DNA from: Curtobacterium caseinilyticum
GTDB taxonomy: Bacteria > Actinomycetota > Actinomycetes > Actinomycetales > Microbacteriaceae
Length of the DNA: 64,000 bases
NCBI RefSeq assembly: GCF_030363035.1
Contig: NZ_JAUCMN010000009.1
Span: 81,530-145,529, forward strand
Direction: 5' to 3'
This document shows, piece after piece, positions 1-10,547 of this stretch (positions are counted from its first letter, which is position 1; the number at the start of each line of letters is the position of its first letter). Made by a program: the position numbers and the translations under genes. The notes beneath the pieces are model-generated. The model was not told where the DNA came from. It did not search any database and saw only the letters and a list, made by a program, of their open reading frames with translations.

Positions 1-390
1 CGGTGGCTGCTGCTGCCGATCGCCGTGCTCGACTGGGTGGCCCTCACCCCGCAACCGATCGTCGTCGTCGCCTTCCTGCTGGCGGTGGTCGGGCTCGCCG
101 GCATGGCCGCCGCCCTCGTCGTCCGGATGCTGCACCGCTCCCGTGGGGCGATGGCCGGCCTCGGCGTCGTGCTGCTGCTCGGCGGGCTCGTCGTCCTCGG
201 ACTCGACCCGTTCCCCGGCACGCTGCCGTTCCTCGACCCGTGGTGGCCCGGCGCCATCACGCAGCCGCAGGTGGTGGGCAGCGCCTACTGGAAGACCGCC
301 GGGCTCGGCGTCGAGCTCGCCGGCTTCGCACTCCTGGCCACGCTCCTCGTCGCGACGGCCACCGGTCGCCCGGCCCCGCGCGGGCGCTGA
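1..390 (+). CDS. Membrane protein, C-terminal part (5' end outside window)
   Basis: The frame is open from the first base, so the true start probably lies upstream; GTG at 25 is an internal alternative. The visible 129 residues hold about three hydrophobic segments separated by short Arg-rich and Pro/Trp-rich loops (FPGTLPFLDPWWPGA), ending in a short basic tail. It looks like an integral membrane protein with an even number of helices in the visible part uncertain. I do not recognise a family. It is followed immediately by a tandem repeat. Confidence 0.6.
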   Translation, partial: RWLLLPIAVLDWVALTPQPIVVVAFLLAVVGLAGMAAALVVRMLHRSRGAMAGLGVVLLLGGLVVLGLDPFPGTLPFLDPWWPGAITQPQVVGSAYWKTAGLGVELAGFALLATLLVATATGRPAPRGR

Positions 391-540
391 GGCCCGGCCG
401 GATCGCACCCGCCGACCAGGGCACTGAGGCCCGACCAGACCGCACCTGCCGACCAGGGGCACTGAGGCCCGACCAGACCGCACCCGCCGACCATGGGGCC
501 GGCCGGACCGCACCCGCCGACCAGGGGGCCGGCCGGACGC
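388..540. repeat. Tandem repeat, about 38 bp unit, 3.5 copies
   Basis: Units start at about 388, 425, 463 and 500 and share the core CCGCACCCGCCGACCAGGGG. The first three begin with TGAGGCCC directly after, or at, the stop codon of the preceding gene. Units differ by a few substitutions and small indels. The array fills the space between two convergent genes. Confidence 0.8.
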
Positions 541-562
541 GCTCACCCGGACATGCACTGCC

Positions 563-1711
563 TCAGCGTCGCGTCAGCACGACGACGGTGACGTCCTCGG
601 CGGTGCCCGCAGGCACGAGCCTCCGCACGTGCTCCACCAGGTCGTCCGGGTGCGCCGCCGCGAGCGCGCCGAGGCCGTCCAGGCCGCCGACGCCGTCGAG
701 CGCCAGGGCCCCGTCCGTCACGACCACGACCCGGTCGCCGCGGGCGAGGTCGACCCCGCCGACGGTGCGGGCGACCCCGGTGGGTTGCAGGCCGATCGGC
801 AGGTCGGTGGAGCGCAGCGCGGTCACCGTGCCGTCGGCGCGCACGTGCAGCGCCGGGCCGTGGCCGGCGTCCACCCACTCGGCGTGACCCGACGTCGGGT
901 CGAACCGCAGGTGCAGCAGCGAGCCGACGGCACCGGCGGCCGACAGGTCGTGGGCGAGCTGCGCCTCCAGGCCGGCGACCGCACCGCCGAGCGCGACGTC
1001 GGTCCGGGCGACCGCGGCGGCACGGACCGACGCGGCGAGGAGCGCCGACGCGCGGCCGGGTGCGGTCACCGTGCCGACCGTCACGTGCACCGAGCCGTCC
1101 GCGGCGACCCGCCAGTCGGCGAGGTCCCCGCCGTCCTCGTTCGGGACGACCAGACCCACGACCGACGTCCCCGGCACCTCGACCGGGTCCGGCACGAGTC
1201 CGGTGAGCACGCGCTGCACGCGACCGCGCTCGATCGAGTGTCCGAGCTCCCGTTCTGCCCAGCGGGCGAGGTCGCCGAGGAGCGCGAGGTCCTCGTCGGA
1301 GAACACCCGCGGCTGCGCGTCCATCACGCAGAGGGTGCCGACGCGGGTGCCGTCGGGCATCGTCAGCGGAGCGCCCGCGTAGAAGCGGATGCCGTACTCG
1401 GTCGCGGCCGGCGTCTGGGCGAACCGGACGTCGAGCGCCACGTCCGGGATCACCATCGGGTCGGGCGACAGCACCGTCGTCGCGCAGAACTGCTCGGTCG
1501 CCGGCACGCTCGTGCCCTGCTGGAACCCGAACGTCGACTGCGTGGTGACGAGGTCGTGGTGGACGAGGTTGAGGAAGGTCAGCGGGACGCCGAACGCCTC
1601 GTGGGTCATGCGGGTGATGCGGTCGAAGCGCTCCTCGGGCCCTGATCCGAGTACCTCGAGCGCCTCGATCACCGCGGTGCGGCGGTCCGCACCGTCGAGA
1701 TGGTTGGTCAC
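563..1711 (-). CDS. GAF domain / PP2C-type (SpoIIE-like) phosphatase
   Basis: 382 residues. The N-terminal half is a GAF sensor domain (about residues 20-165): FGVPLTFLNLVHHDLVTTQSTFG, then a putative ligand loop with EQFC and GIRFYAGAPL. The C-terminal half resembles a PP2C/SpoIIE Ser/Thr phosphatase: LHLRFDPTSGHAEWVDAGHG, DLPIGLQP, GDRVVVVTDGAL, ending in EDVTVVVLTRR. Such proteins usually dephosphorylate anti-sigma factor antagonists in response to redox or small-molecule cues. Its start overlaps the stop of the ThuA-like gene by 4 bp, implying translational coupling. The acidic metal ligands of the first PP2C motif are not obvious, so activity is not certain. Confidence 0.8.
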   Translation of the reverse strand: MTNHLDGADRRTAVIEALEVLGSGPEERFDRITRMTHEAFGVPLTFLNLVHHDLVTTQSTFGFQQGTSVPATEQFCATTVLSPDPMVIPDVALDVRFAQTPAATEYGIRFYAGAPLTMPDGTRVGTLCVMDAQPRVFSDEDLALLGDLARWAERELGHSIERGRVQRVLTGLVPDPVEVPGTSVVGLVVPNEDGGDLADWRVAADGSVHVTVGTVTAPGRASALLAASVRAAAVARTDVALGGAVAGLEAQLAHDLSAAGAVGSLLHLRFDPTSGHAEWVDAGHGPALHVRADGTVTALRSTDLPIGLQPTGVARTVGGVDLARGDRVVVVTDGALALDGVGGLDGLGALAAAHPDDLVEHVRRLVPAGTAEDVTVVVLTRR

Positions 1712-2484
1712 CCCTCCTGTGTACCCGCTCCACCGGCGAGGAACCAGTCCCGCGGGTGCGGGTCAGCAGTCAGTCCGCGTCGCTCGGACACCGGTGCCGC
1801 CCAGGCCGCGGCGTTCGCCAGGACCCGCTGGACGTCCTGGTGGTGGTACACGGGGTACTCCTGGTCGCCGGGCGAGAAGTAGAACACCCTGCCGAGGCCG
1901 CGGCGGTACGCGACGCCCGACCGGAACACCTCGCCGCCGGCGAAGGTGGAGAGGAAGACCTCCTCGTCCGGGCGCGGGATGTCGAAGTACTCGCCGTACA
2001 TCTCCTGGCGGTCGATGACGATCGGGTGGGGGACCCCGGCAGCGATCGGGTGCTCGGGCGCGATCGTCCAGACGAGCTCCCGCTCCCCGTCGTTCCGCCA
2101 CTTGAGCGAGCAGGTCGTCCCCATCAGCCGGGTGAACGGCTTCGAGTAGTGCCCCGAGTGCAGCACGACGAGCCCCATGCCGGCGTGCACGGCCTCGACC
2201 ACGCGGGTGACGACCTCGTCCGAGACGTCCTGGTGTGCCACGTGTCCCCACCAGAACAGCACGTCGGTCGTCGCGAGCCGCTCGGCGGACAGACCGTGCT
2301 CGGTCTCCTGGAGCGTGGCGGTGGTCACCGACGCCTCCGGGTGGTGCTCGCGGAGCGCGGCGGCGATCACGGTGTGCATGCCGTCGGGGTAGTGACCGAG
2401 CACGGTCGCGTCGCCGCGGCTCTCGTGCACGTTCTCGTTCCAGACGACGATGTTCAGGGGACGGTCCTCGGTCGGCGCTGACAT
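1708..2484 (-). CDS. ThuA-like (trehalose utilisation) family protein
   Basis: 258 residues, a single ThuA domain of the glutamine-amidotransferase-like fold: NIVVWNENVHE, DVLFWWGHVAHQDV, GMGLVVLHSGHYSKPF, then PEHPIAAGVP and a GRVFYFSPGDQEYPVYHH segment near the C terminus. ThuA proteins are linked to trehalose and other disaccharide catabolism, but the biochemical role is poorly defined. The ATG is preceded on the minus strand by TAGCGT and 7 nt, the leaderless arrangement seen throughout this window. It is the first gene of a two-gene unit with the GAF/PP2C phosphatase. Confidence 0.85.
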   Translation of the reverse strand: MSAPTEDRPLNIVVWNENVHESRGDATVLGHYPDGMHTVIAAALREHHPEASVTTATLQETEHGLSAERLATTDVLFWWGHVAHQDVSDEVVTRVVEAVHAGMGLVVLHSGHYSKPFTRLMGTTCSLKWRNDGERELVWTIAPEHPIAAGVPHPIVIDRQEMYGEYFDIPRPDEEVFLSTFAGGEVFRSGVAYRRGLGRVFYFSPGDQEYPVYHHQDVQRVLANAAAWAAPVSERRGLTADPHPRDWFLAGGAGTQEG

Positions 2485-2573
2485 GGTCCCGACGCTACCC
2501 GCTCCCCTGGTCGAATCGATACGACCTGCGGTGTGTCGGGCGTTCTGCAGGAGGGGTGCGCGACGATGTCGCC

Positions 2574-3026
2574 ATGACTCCCCGATCCCTGTTCCGCGCC
2601 GCCGCGGTGGCCGAACTCGTGACCTGGACGCTGCTCATCGCCGGCATGGTGCTCAAGTACGGGCTGGACGCCGGCGACTGGGGCGTGCGCATCGGCGGGA
2701 GCATCCACGGCTTCGTCTTCCTGGCGTACCTCGTCGTGACGACGGTCGTCGCGGTCAACCAGCGGTGGTCCGTCGGGGCGCTGCTGCTCGGGTGGGTGAG
2801 CGCCGTCGTGCCCTACGCCACGGTGCCGTTCGAGGTCGCGGTCGCCCGCCGCGGCATGCTCGAGGGCCCCTGGCGGCGGACCGCCGACGAGCGCTCGGGG
2901 CTCTGGGACCGCCTGCTCTTCCTCGTGGTCCGTCGGCCCGTGGTGTCGGCGGGGATCGGGTTGGTGGCGGTCGCCCTGGTGTTCGGCGGCCTGCTCGTGG
3001 TGGGTCCCCCGGTCCCGAAGGGCTGA
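2574..3026 (+). CDS. DUF3817 family membrane protein
   Basis: 150 residues with three to four membrane segments. The N-terminal LFRAAAVAELVTWTLLIAGM, GGSIHGFVFLAYL and WSVGALLLGWVSAVVPYATVPFE match the DUF3817 family of small actinobacterial integral membrane proteins of unknown function. The last helix is near the C terminus. The ATG at 2574 was chosen because the homology begins there and GACGAT lies 6 nt upstream, suggesting a leaderless message. It is divergent from the ThuA gene and convergent with icd. Confidence 0.85.
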   Translation: MTPRSLFRAAAVAELVTWTLLIAGMVLKYGLDAGDWGVRIGGSIHGFVFLAYLVVTTVVAVNQRWSVGALLLGWVSAVVPYATVPFEVAVARRGMLEGPWRRTADERSGLWDRLLFLVVRRPVVSAGIGLVAVALVFGGLLVVGPPVPKG

Positions 3027-3284
3027 CGCCGGCGGGAGGCGTCGCGGCGCGCACCCATGCACGCATGCACGCACGCACGCACGCCCGCCCGCCCGCGCCC
3101 CCGCCCGCCCTCGGCGCACCCGACCGTTGAGCGCCGAGGTTCCACGAATCGCCGCTCGGTTCCGTCGAGGTTCCGGTACAGCGCGGGAGGTGCGCCCAGA
3201 TTCCAGAATTTCGGAACCTCGGGAACGGGAACGGGAACGGGCGCGGGCGCGGGTCGCGTGGGCGGGTGCCGGGCGGGGCACGGG
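3027..3284. repeat. Gene-free stretch with simple-sequence repeats
   Basis: The 317 bp between the DUF3817 gene and icd hold no credible gene. From about 3051 to 3100 there is a 4-bp repeat (GCAC/ACGC) turning into a CCGCCCG repeat, and around 3224-3255 a (GGGAAC)n then (GGGCGC)n run. The region ends in the palindromic terminator at 3285-3330. These low-complexity tracts are likely prone to slippage. Confidence 0.7.
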
Positions 3285-3330
3285 ACGGACGGGAGGCGCG
3301 GTGCCAGCCGGCACCGCGCCTCCCGTCCGT
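3285..3330. terminator. Family-1 palindrome, bidirectional terminator
   Basis: Perfect inverted repeat with 21-bp arms (3285-3305 and 3310-3330) and a 4-nt loop. It lies 13 bp past the stop of icd and serves the convergent DUF3817 gene too. No T-run follows, as is usual in high-GC actinobacteria. One of 12 closely related copies in the window. Confidence 0.85.
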
Positions 3331-3343
3331 CGTCGGTGCGCGC

Positions 3344-5554
<2,211 letters not shown>

Positions 5555-5735
5555 GCTGGCGGGTACTCCCTTGTTCGACCGTCGGTACGTCCACGCTACT
5601 CGCGGCGCGGGATGTCTCGACATCAAGATACCTCCTGCCGCCGACAGCGCCAGGACGCCCGGCGAACGCACGGGAGGCACACCGGACCACCACGGCCACG
5701 TCGCCTCCCACGGTCTCCCGCAAGCACGTGACGGC

Positions 5736-5805
5736 GCCGCCGGTCGCCGGTCGCCGGTCGCCGGTCGCCCGCCGCCGGTCGCCCGCCGCCGGTCGCCGCG
5801 GCGAC
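5736..5805. repeat. GTCGCCG tandem repeat with terminal palindrome
   Basis: About nine copies of a 7-9 bp unit (GGTCGCC, GCCCGCC) fill 5736-5801. The tract ends in a 14-bp perfect palindrome GTCGCCGCGGCGAC at 5792-5805, just downstream of the stop of the next gene on the minus strand, where it may act as its terminator. Confidence 0.7.
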
Positions 5806-5807
5806 GC

Positions 5808-6296
5808 TCAGACCGTGATCCGGAAGACCCGCACCCCGGCAGCCCGCAACCCGGCGGTCCCGAGCCGCGTCCGCATGCTCCGGAAGGGGCGCTTGAAGCC
5901 GGACCGGGCCGACGCCACGCCGATCTGGTGCAGCACCTCGGACGTCAGCGTGCGCTCCACCTTCGGCGCGAGACGTGTGACGCCCGAGACGGTGATGACG
6001 ACGCGGACCGCGTGCGGCGCGAGGAGCGGTGCGATGCGCTCGGCGGCCTCCTGCGCACGGTGGAAGGCCGGGTCGTCGCCGGGGCGGCGGATCGCGATCA
6101 CGGCGAGGTCGGCCTCGGCGTGCTCGTGCGGATCGTGGAGGTCGTCCACCCCGACGACCCGCATGCGCCGGGCCTCCACACCGGCTCGCACCGCGGACGC
6201 GCGGAGCACGGGGAGCAGCTCCTGCGTGCCGGCCAGGACGACCTCGGCGGTCGCGAGGTCGATGGGTTCGTGCCGTTCCCGCGGCGTTCGGGCCAT
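5808..6296 (-). CDS. Conserved-looking hypothetical protein
   Basis: 162 residues, soluble, with no signal peptide. It has an alpha/beta look: [53 protein letters not shown], and a basic C-terminal third ([22 protein letters not shown]) that could bind nucleic acid. I do not recognise the family. The ATG is preceded by GGAAGGACC, a good ribosome site, and TAGTGT further upstream is a possible -10. Codon use and third-position GC fit a real gene. It is divergent from the M23 peptidase gene. Confidence 0.65.
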   Translation of the reverse strand: MARTPRERHEPIDLATAEVVLAGTQELLPVLRASAVRAGVEARRMRVVGVDDLHDPHEHAEADLAVIAIRRPGDDPAFHRAQEAAERIAPLLAPHAVRVVITVSGVTRLAPKVERTLTSEVLHQIGVASARSGFKRPFRSMRTRLGTAGLRAAGVRVFRITV

Positions 6297-6458
6297 GGCG
6301 CAGGTCCTTCCGGTCGCTGGTGTCGGACACTACCGACCGGACGTCCAGCCGGTACGCCGTCGCCGTGACACGTCGGCGGACTGCCAGGCGTTGTGTAACG
6401 AGAAGATCACGGAAAGGCCTGTACAAAGCGACAGACTCGTGCAGAATGGTCTGCGGCC

Positions 6459-7619
6459 ATGACGACACACGACACCGACCAGCAGCCGCCGGAGACCCCG
6501 GTCGTGCACCTGTCCCGTCGCGCTGCCCTCGAGGCCGAGCGCGCCGCCGCGAAGAAGCCCGCACGCCGACCCCGCGCTCCCCGGTCGCCCCGCAGCACCG
6601 CAGCCCTCCCCGTGACCGCTCCGGGAGCCCCGGTCGTCGCCGCACCCGCAGCCGTCGCCGCACCCGCGGCTCCCGCGGTCGTCGCAGCGCCCGCTGCGGA
6701 TCCAGCACCCGTGGCGCCGACTCCCGCTCCGGCCGCCTCCACGGCAGCACCGGCCGCGAAGACCGTCCGGGTCACGGCACGGGCCGGCCGCCGGACGACC
6801 ACGGCGCGCGTCGCCACCGAGCACGTCGACACCCGGATCACCAAGGTCGTCCGGCGTCGATCCGCCTCGGTGACCGCCACCGCTCCCCGCCCTCGTCCGT
6901 CGCGCTCGCACCGCGCCAGCCGCATCACGCTGACCAGCGCGGCGGCCGCCCTCGCGATGTTCGCCGCCTCGGCGATGCCCGCACACGCCAGCGCCGGGAC
7001 GTCGACCGCGACGTCGACGCTCGCCCCGCAGGTCCGCACCCAGGACTACGCCGTCACACAGGCGGTCACGGCGAGCACGCTCGACCGTGACGACTTCACG
7101 GTCAACGCGGCGTCGAAGGTCGTCGTCGCGGCCCCCGGCGGTGCGGTCGCCGGTGGCTCGGACGCCGGCTCGGTCTCCGCGGGCGGCGAGGTCCGTTCCC
7201 CCTTCCCGGGCCCGGTGCGGATGAGCTCGGGCTTCGGGTACCGCGCTGCGCCGTGCGGCGCGTGCTCGTCGCTCCACCAGGGCCTCGACTTCAACCCCGG
7301 CATGGGCGCTCCGATCGGCGCCGTCGCCGCGGGGACGGTCCGGGTCTCCGGCACGTACTTCTCGTACGGCACGACGGTCATCATCGACCACGTCATCGAC
7401 GGCCGCCGCGTCTCGACCCTGTACGGCCACATGATCCCGGGGTCCTCGCCGCTCCGCGTCGGCGACACCGTCGCAGCCGGACAGTTCATCGGGAGCGTCG
7501 GGTCCTCCGGCGTCTCGACGGGCGCGCACCTGCACCTCGAGGTCCTGATGGACGGCGTCACGCCCATCGACCCGGAGGCCTGGCTCGAGGCACGCATCGG
7601 CCGTCCCCTGACGGTCTGA
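6459..7619 (+). CDS. Membrane-anchored M23 family metallopeptidase
   Basis: 386 residues. Residues 1-150 form an unusual cytoplasmic Ala/Pro-rich then Arg-rich region, followed by one membrane helix or late signal (about 153-178, ending AHASA). An extracytoplasmic linker leads to a C-terminal M23/LytM domain (about 245-380): SGFGYRAAPCGACSSLHQGLDFNPG provides the zinc ligands H and D, YGHM and HLHLEV the remaining histidines. A Cys pair (CGAC) lies next to the active site. The domain would cut or regulate cutting of peptidoglycan stem peptides. The exported position follows from the helix. Confidence 0.85.
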   Translation: MTTHDTDQQPPETPVVHLSRRAALEAERAAAKKPARRPRAPRSPRSTAALPVTAPGAPVVAAPAAVAAPAAPAVVAAPAADPAPVAPTPAPAASTAAPAAKTVRVTARAGRRTTTARVATEHVDTRITKVVRRRSASVTATAPRPRPSRSHRASRITLTSAAAALAMFAASAMPAHASAGTSTATSTLAPQVRTQDYAVTQAVTASTLDRDDFTVNAASKVVVAAPGGAVAGGSDAGSVSAGGEVRSPFPGPVRMSSGFGYRAAPCGACSSLHQGLDFNPGMGAPIGAVAAGTVRVSGTYFSYGTTVIIDHVIDGRRVSTLYGHMIPGSSPLRVGDTVAAGQFIGSVGSSGVSTGAHLHLEVLMDGVTPIDPEAWLEARIGRPLTV

Positions 7620-7778
7620 CCACCCGTCGTCCGCCACTGACGGACGTCCGGCGGAGCGCTTCCACAGCCCTCCCGCAGCACCGGTGCGGGAGCGTCCCAG
7701 GCGGCCTGTGCAAGATCACAGCATGGACGATCACCACAGACCGCCCGCCCGTCGTCGACCCTCGGGGGTGTCCCGCTA

Positions 7779-9098
7779 GTGGACGCCGACACCTGGATCG
7801 CCTTCGGGCTCGTCATCCTCTTCGTGCTCGTCGGCGGAGTCTTCGCCGCAGCCGAGATCGCGCTCGTGTCGCTCCGCGAGTCACAGCTCCAGCAGCTCGA
7901 GCGGCGCGGCTCCCGGGGAGCACGGGTCGCCGCCCTCGGCCGTGACCCGAACCGCTTCCTCTCCGCCGTCCAGATCGGCGTGACCGTCGCCGGCTTCTTC
8001 TCGGCCGCCTACGGTGCGTCCTCGATCGCACCCGACGTCGCTCCGCTGCTCACGGGCCTCGGGCTCGACCAGGGTGGTGCCGAGGCGGTCGCGCTCGTGC
8101 TCATGACCCTCGTGATCGCGTACCTGTCGCTCGTGTTCGGCGAGCTCGTGCCGAAGCGCCTCGCCCTGCAGCGAGCCGAGGGCTTCTCGATGGCCGTCGC
8201 CCCCACCCTCGACCGCTTCGCGACCCTGATGCGCCCGGTGATCTGGGTGCTGTCGAAGACCACGAACGCCGTGGTCCGCCTGCTCGGTGGTGACCCGGAC
8301 GCGCGTAGCGAGTCGATGAGCACCGAGGAGCTCCGCGGCCTGGTCGACGACCACGACGCGATCGACGCGCAGGGCCGCCGCATCGCCCGGAGTGCGCTCG
8401 ACGCGAGCGACCGGATCCTGCGCGAGTCGATGCGGCCCTGGTACGACGTCTCCACGATCGACGCCTCGCTGTCCATCGCCGAGGCCACCGACCACGCGAT
8501 CGAGGTCGGGCACAGCCGGTACCTGGTGACCGAGGGGTCGCGCGACGACGTCGCCGGCTTCGTGCACCTGCGCGACCTGCTCCGTCCGACCGACCCCGCG
8601 GCCGCGGTGTCGACCCTCGTGCGCCCCGTGCTGGCGATGCCGGAGACGAAGTCGCTGTCGAGCGCCATCGCGGACATGCGCACGGACGGCCACCAGATCG
8701 CCCTCGTCGTGGACGAGTACGGCGGCAGCGCGGGCATGGTCACCCTCGAGGCCCTGCTCGAGGACCTCGTCGGACGGATCCGCGACGAGTGGGACACGCC
8801 GGAGTACGACGAGTCCGCGGCCCGGTCCGACGGGATCGACGGTGCCACGGTGCTCGAGGACCTGGCGGCCGACGGCGGCCCGCAGCTGCCCGACGGCGAC
8901 TACGAGACGGTCGGCGGCCTCGTGCAGGTGCACCTCGACCGCGTCCCGGAGGTCGGCGACGTCGTCGACGCCGGGGGCCACCGCCTCGAGGTCACCGAGA
9001 TGGACGGCCACCGCGTCGCGCGCGTCCGCGTCACAGCACACCCCGGTCCGTCGACCGCACCGGCCGAGCCGGTGCACGCCGCCCCGCCCGTCGCGTAG
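7779..9098 (+). CDS. CNNM/CorC-type transporter (DUF21 plus CBS domains)
   Basis: 439 residues. An N-terminal DUF21 domain with about four membrane helices (EIALVSLRESQLQQLERRGSRGA, SAVQIGVTVAGFFSAAYGA, SLVFGELVPKRLALQRAEG), then paired CBS domains (about 205-335: MRPWYDVSTIDASLSIAEA, VVDEYGGSAGMVTLEALLEDLVG) and a C-terminal CorC_HlyC domain (YETVGGLVQVHLDRVPEVGDVV). Often labelled hemolysin, but the family is now seen as Mg2+/Co2+ efflux or regulation. GTG start at 7779; it ends 12 bp before a family-1 palindrome. Confidence 0.93.
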   Translation: MDADTWIAFGLVILFVLVGGVFAAAEIALVSLRESQLQQLERRGSRGARVAALGRDPNRFLSAVQIGVTVAGFFSAAYGASSIAPDVAPLLTGLGLDQGGAEAVALVLMTLVIAYLSLVFGELVPKRLALQRAEGFSMAVAPTLDRFATLMRPVIWVLSKTTNAVVRLLGGDPDARSESMSTEELRGLVDDHDAIDAQGRRIARSALDASDRILRESMRPWYDVSTIDASLSIAEATDHAIEVGHSRYLVTEGSRDDVAGFVHLRDLLRPTDPAAAVSTLVRPVLAMPETKSLSSAIADMRTDGHQIALVVDEYGGSAGMVTLEALLEDLVGRIRDEWDTPEYDESAARSDGIDGATVLEDLAADGGPQLPDGDYETVGGLVQVHLDRVPEVGDVVDAGGHRLEVTEMDGHRVARVRVTAHPGPSTAPAEPVHAAPPVA

Positions 9099-9110
9099 GC
9101 GGGTGCCCGC

Positions 9111-9154
9111 CGGACGGGAGGCACGGTGCCGGCCCGCACCGTGCCTCCCGTCCG
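9111..9154. terminator. Family-1 palindrome, terminator
   Basis: Perfect 19-bp arms (9111-9129 and 9136-9154), loop of 6 nt, 12 bp after the stop of the CorC-type gene. Inner stem GCACGGTGC differs from the 3285 copy but remains fully paired. Confidence 0.85.
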
Positions 9155-9331
9155 TCCCCTGGTCGCGCTCCGGCGAGACGCCCCCGAGGAGCCGGGACGT
9201 CGCGGGATCGCGGTGCGTGTCAGCGGAGCCGGTGCGTCTCGGCTGAGCGACGTCGTCTCGGCGCGCGCCTGCGCCTCACGGGTACCGCGGGTGCCTGTCT
9301 CCGTACCGGTCCCGCCACGTACGCTCGTCGC

Positions 9332-10237
9332 ATGGGTATCGACGTGCGCAACGAGATCCGTGACTTCCTGTCCTCGCGGCGGGCGCGGCTCACTCCGGAC
9401 GAGGTCGGCATGCCGTCGTTCGGCGGCGGTGTGCGCCGGGTCCCCGGGCTGCGACGACACGAGGTCGCCATGCTCGCCGGCGTGAGCGTCGACTACTACA
9501 CGCGGCTCGAGCGGGGCTCGCTCAAGGGCGTGTCCGACAGCGTGCTCGAGGGGCTCGCCGCAGCGCTGCAGCTCGACGAGGACGAGCGCGTGCACCTGTT
9601 CGACCTCGCACGGCTGGCGAACGCGGGGGTCAAGGTGATGCACCGGAACGTCCCGACGCGGGTGCGCCCGGGCGTGCAGCGCCTGCTCGACGCGATCACC
9701 GGCGCGCCGGCCTGGGTGCGGAACGAGCGCGGCGACGTCGTCGCGACGAACGAGCTCGGCCGTGCGCTCTACGCGCCGATGTTCGCCGGCCCCGGTCGTC
9801 CGGTCAACACCGCACGGTTCACCTTCCTCGACCCGGCCGCCCGCGAGTTCTTCCCCGACTGGGCCGCCACCGCCCGCGAGGCCGTCGCCGTCCTCCGCGC
9901 CGCCGCGGTCGCGAATCCGTGCGAGCCCGGACTGGTCACGCTCGTGGGCGAGCTGTCGACGCGGAGCGAGGAGTTCCGCGGCTGGTGGGCAGCGCACGAC
10001 GTGCGGGTGCACCGCCGGGGCGGCAAGCGGATCGCGCACCCGATCGTGGGCGAGCTGCAGCTCGACTTCGAGGCGCTCGAGCTCGTCGCCGACCCGGGCC
10101 TGACGATGTTCACCTACTCGGCGGAGCCGGGCAGCGAGTCCGAGCGGTCGCTCGCGCTGCTCGGGACCTGGGCGGCCACCGAGCGGTCCGAGCGGCTCGC
10201 CGCCGTGCGCGCAGGCGAGGTCGAGCAGGACGACTGA
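9332..10237 (+). CDS. MmyB-type helix-turn-helix regulator
   Basis: 301 residues. The N terminus has an Xre-type HTH (about 10-90): VPGLRRHEVAMLAGVSVDYYTRLERGSLKGVSDSVLEGLAAAL. It is followed by the MmyB-like ligand-binding domain (about 105-285), a PAS-related fold: PAWVRNERGDVVATNELGRALYAPM, FLDPAAREFFPDW, AAHDVRVHRRGGKRIAHP, DPGLTMFTYSAEP. These regulators often control adjacent oxidoreductase or transport genes. TACGCT lies 6 nt before the ATG, so translation is probably leaderless. A second member of the same family is at 27866. Confidence 0.92.
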   Translation: MGIDVRNEIRDFLSSRRARLTPDEVGMPSFGGGVRRVPGLRRHEVAMLAGVSVDYYTRLERGSLKGVSDSVLEGLAAALQLDEDERVHLFDLARLANAGVKVMHRNVPTRVRPGVQRLLDAITGAPAWVRNERGDVVATNELGRALYAPMFAGPGRPVNTARFTFLDPAAREFFPDWAATAREAVAVLRAAAVANPCEPGLVTLVGELSTRSEEFRGWWAAHDVRVHRRGGKRIAHPIVGELQLDFEALELVADPGLTMFTYSAEPGSESERSLALLGTWAATERSERLAAVRAGEVEQDD

Positions 10238-10254
10238 GCGTCGGCGGCTCGACG

Positions 10255-10509
10255 TCAGGCGGCGGACGGACCCGACGGGCGGTCCGTGGTGCCCGCGTCT
10301 CCGGAACCGTCGGGGTCGTCACCGCCGAGCGTGTCGACGAGCAGATCGACGCGGAGCCGGTCGATGCGCAGCTCCTTCTCGGTCGCGGTCAGCCGCAGTA
10401 CCCGGACCGCGGCGAACACGAGCAGGATGAGCGCGACCACGAGCACGAGCAGCAGCACGACCACCGCCAGGTAGACGAGGCTGACGACGGCGAATCCCCC
10501 GGAGACCAT
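10255..10509 (-). CDS. Small single-helix membrane protein
   Basis: 84 residues: a long hydrophobic segment (about 5-37, LVYLAVVVLLLVLVVALILLVFAAV) followed by a charged cytoplasmic part (TATEKELRIDRLRVDLL) and a Gly/Ser/Pro-rich acidic tail. No family recognised. It is convergent with the MmyB gene and divergent from the next gene. Confidence 0.55.
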   Translation of the reverse strand: MVSGGFAVVSLVYLAVVVLLLVLVVALILLVFAAVRVLRLTATEKELRIDRLRVDLLVDTLGGDDPDGSGDAGTTDRPSGPSAA

Positions 10510-10547
10510 CCTGCGACGCTAGCAGGGACGCTCCGTAAGGTGGCGCG

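Noticed and set aside
3045..3110. CRISPR-like or coding meaning of the ACGC repeats
   Set aside because: Units are only 4-7 bp with no spacers; it is a simple-sequence tract.
6297..6458. Possible ydaO (c-di-AMP) riboswitch before the M23 peptidase gene
   Set aside because: Such riboswitches often precede peptidoglycan hydrolases in actinobacteria, but the region is only 162 bp, shared with a divergent gene, and the conserved core sequences were not found.
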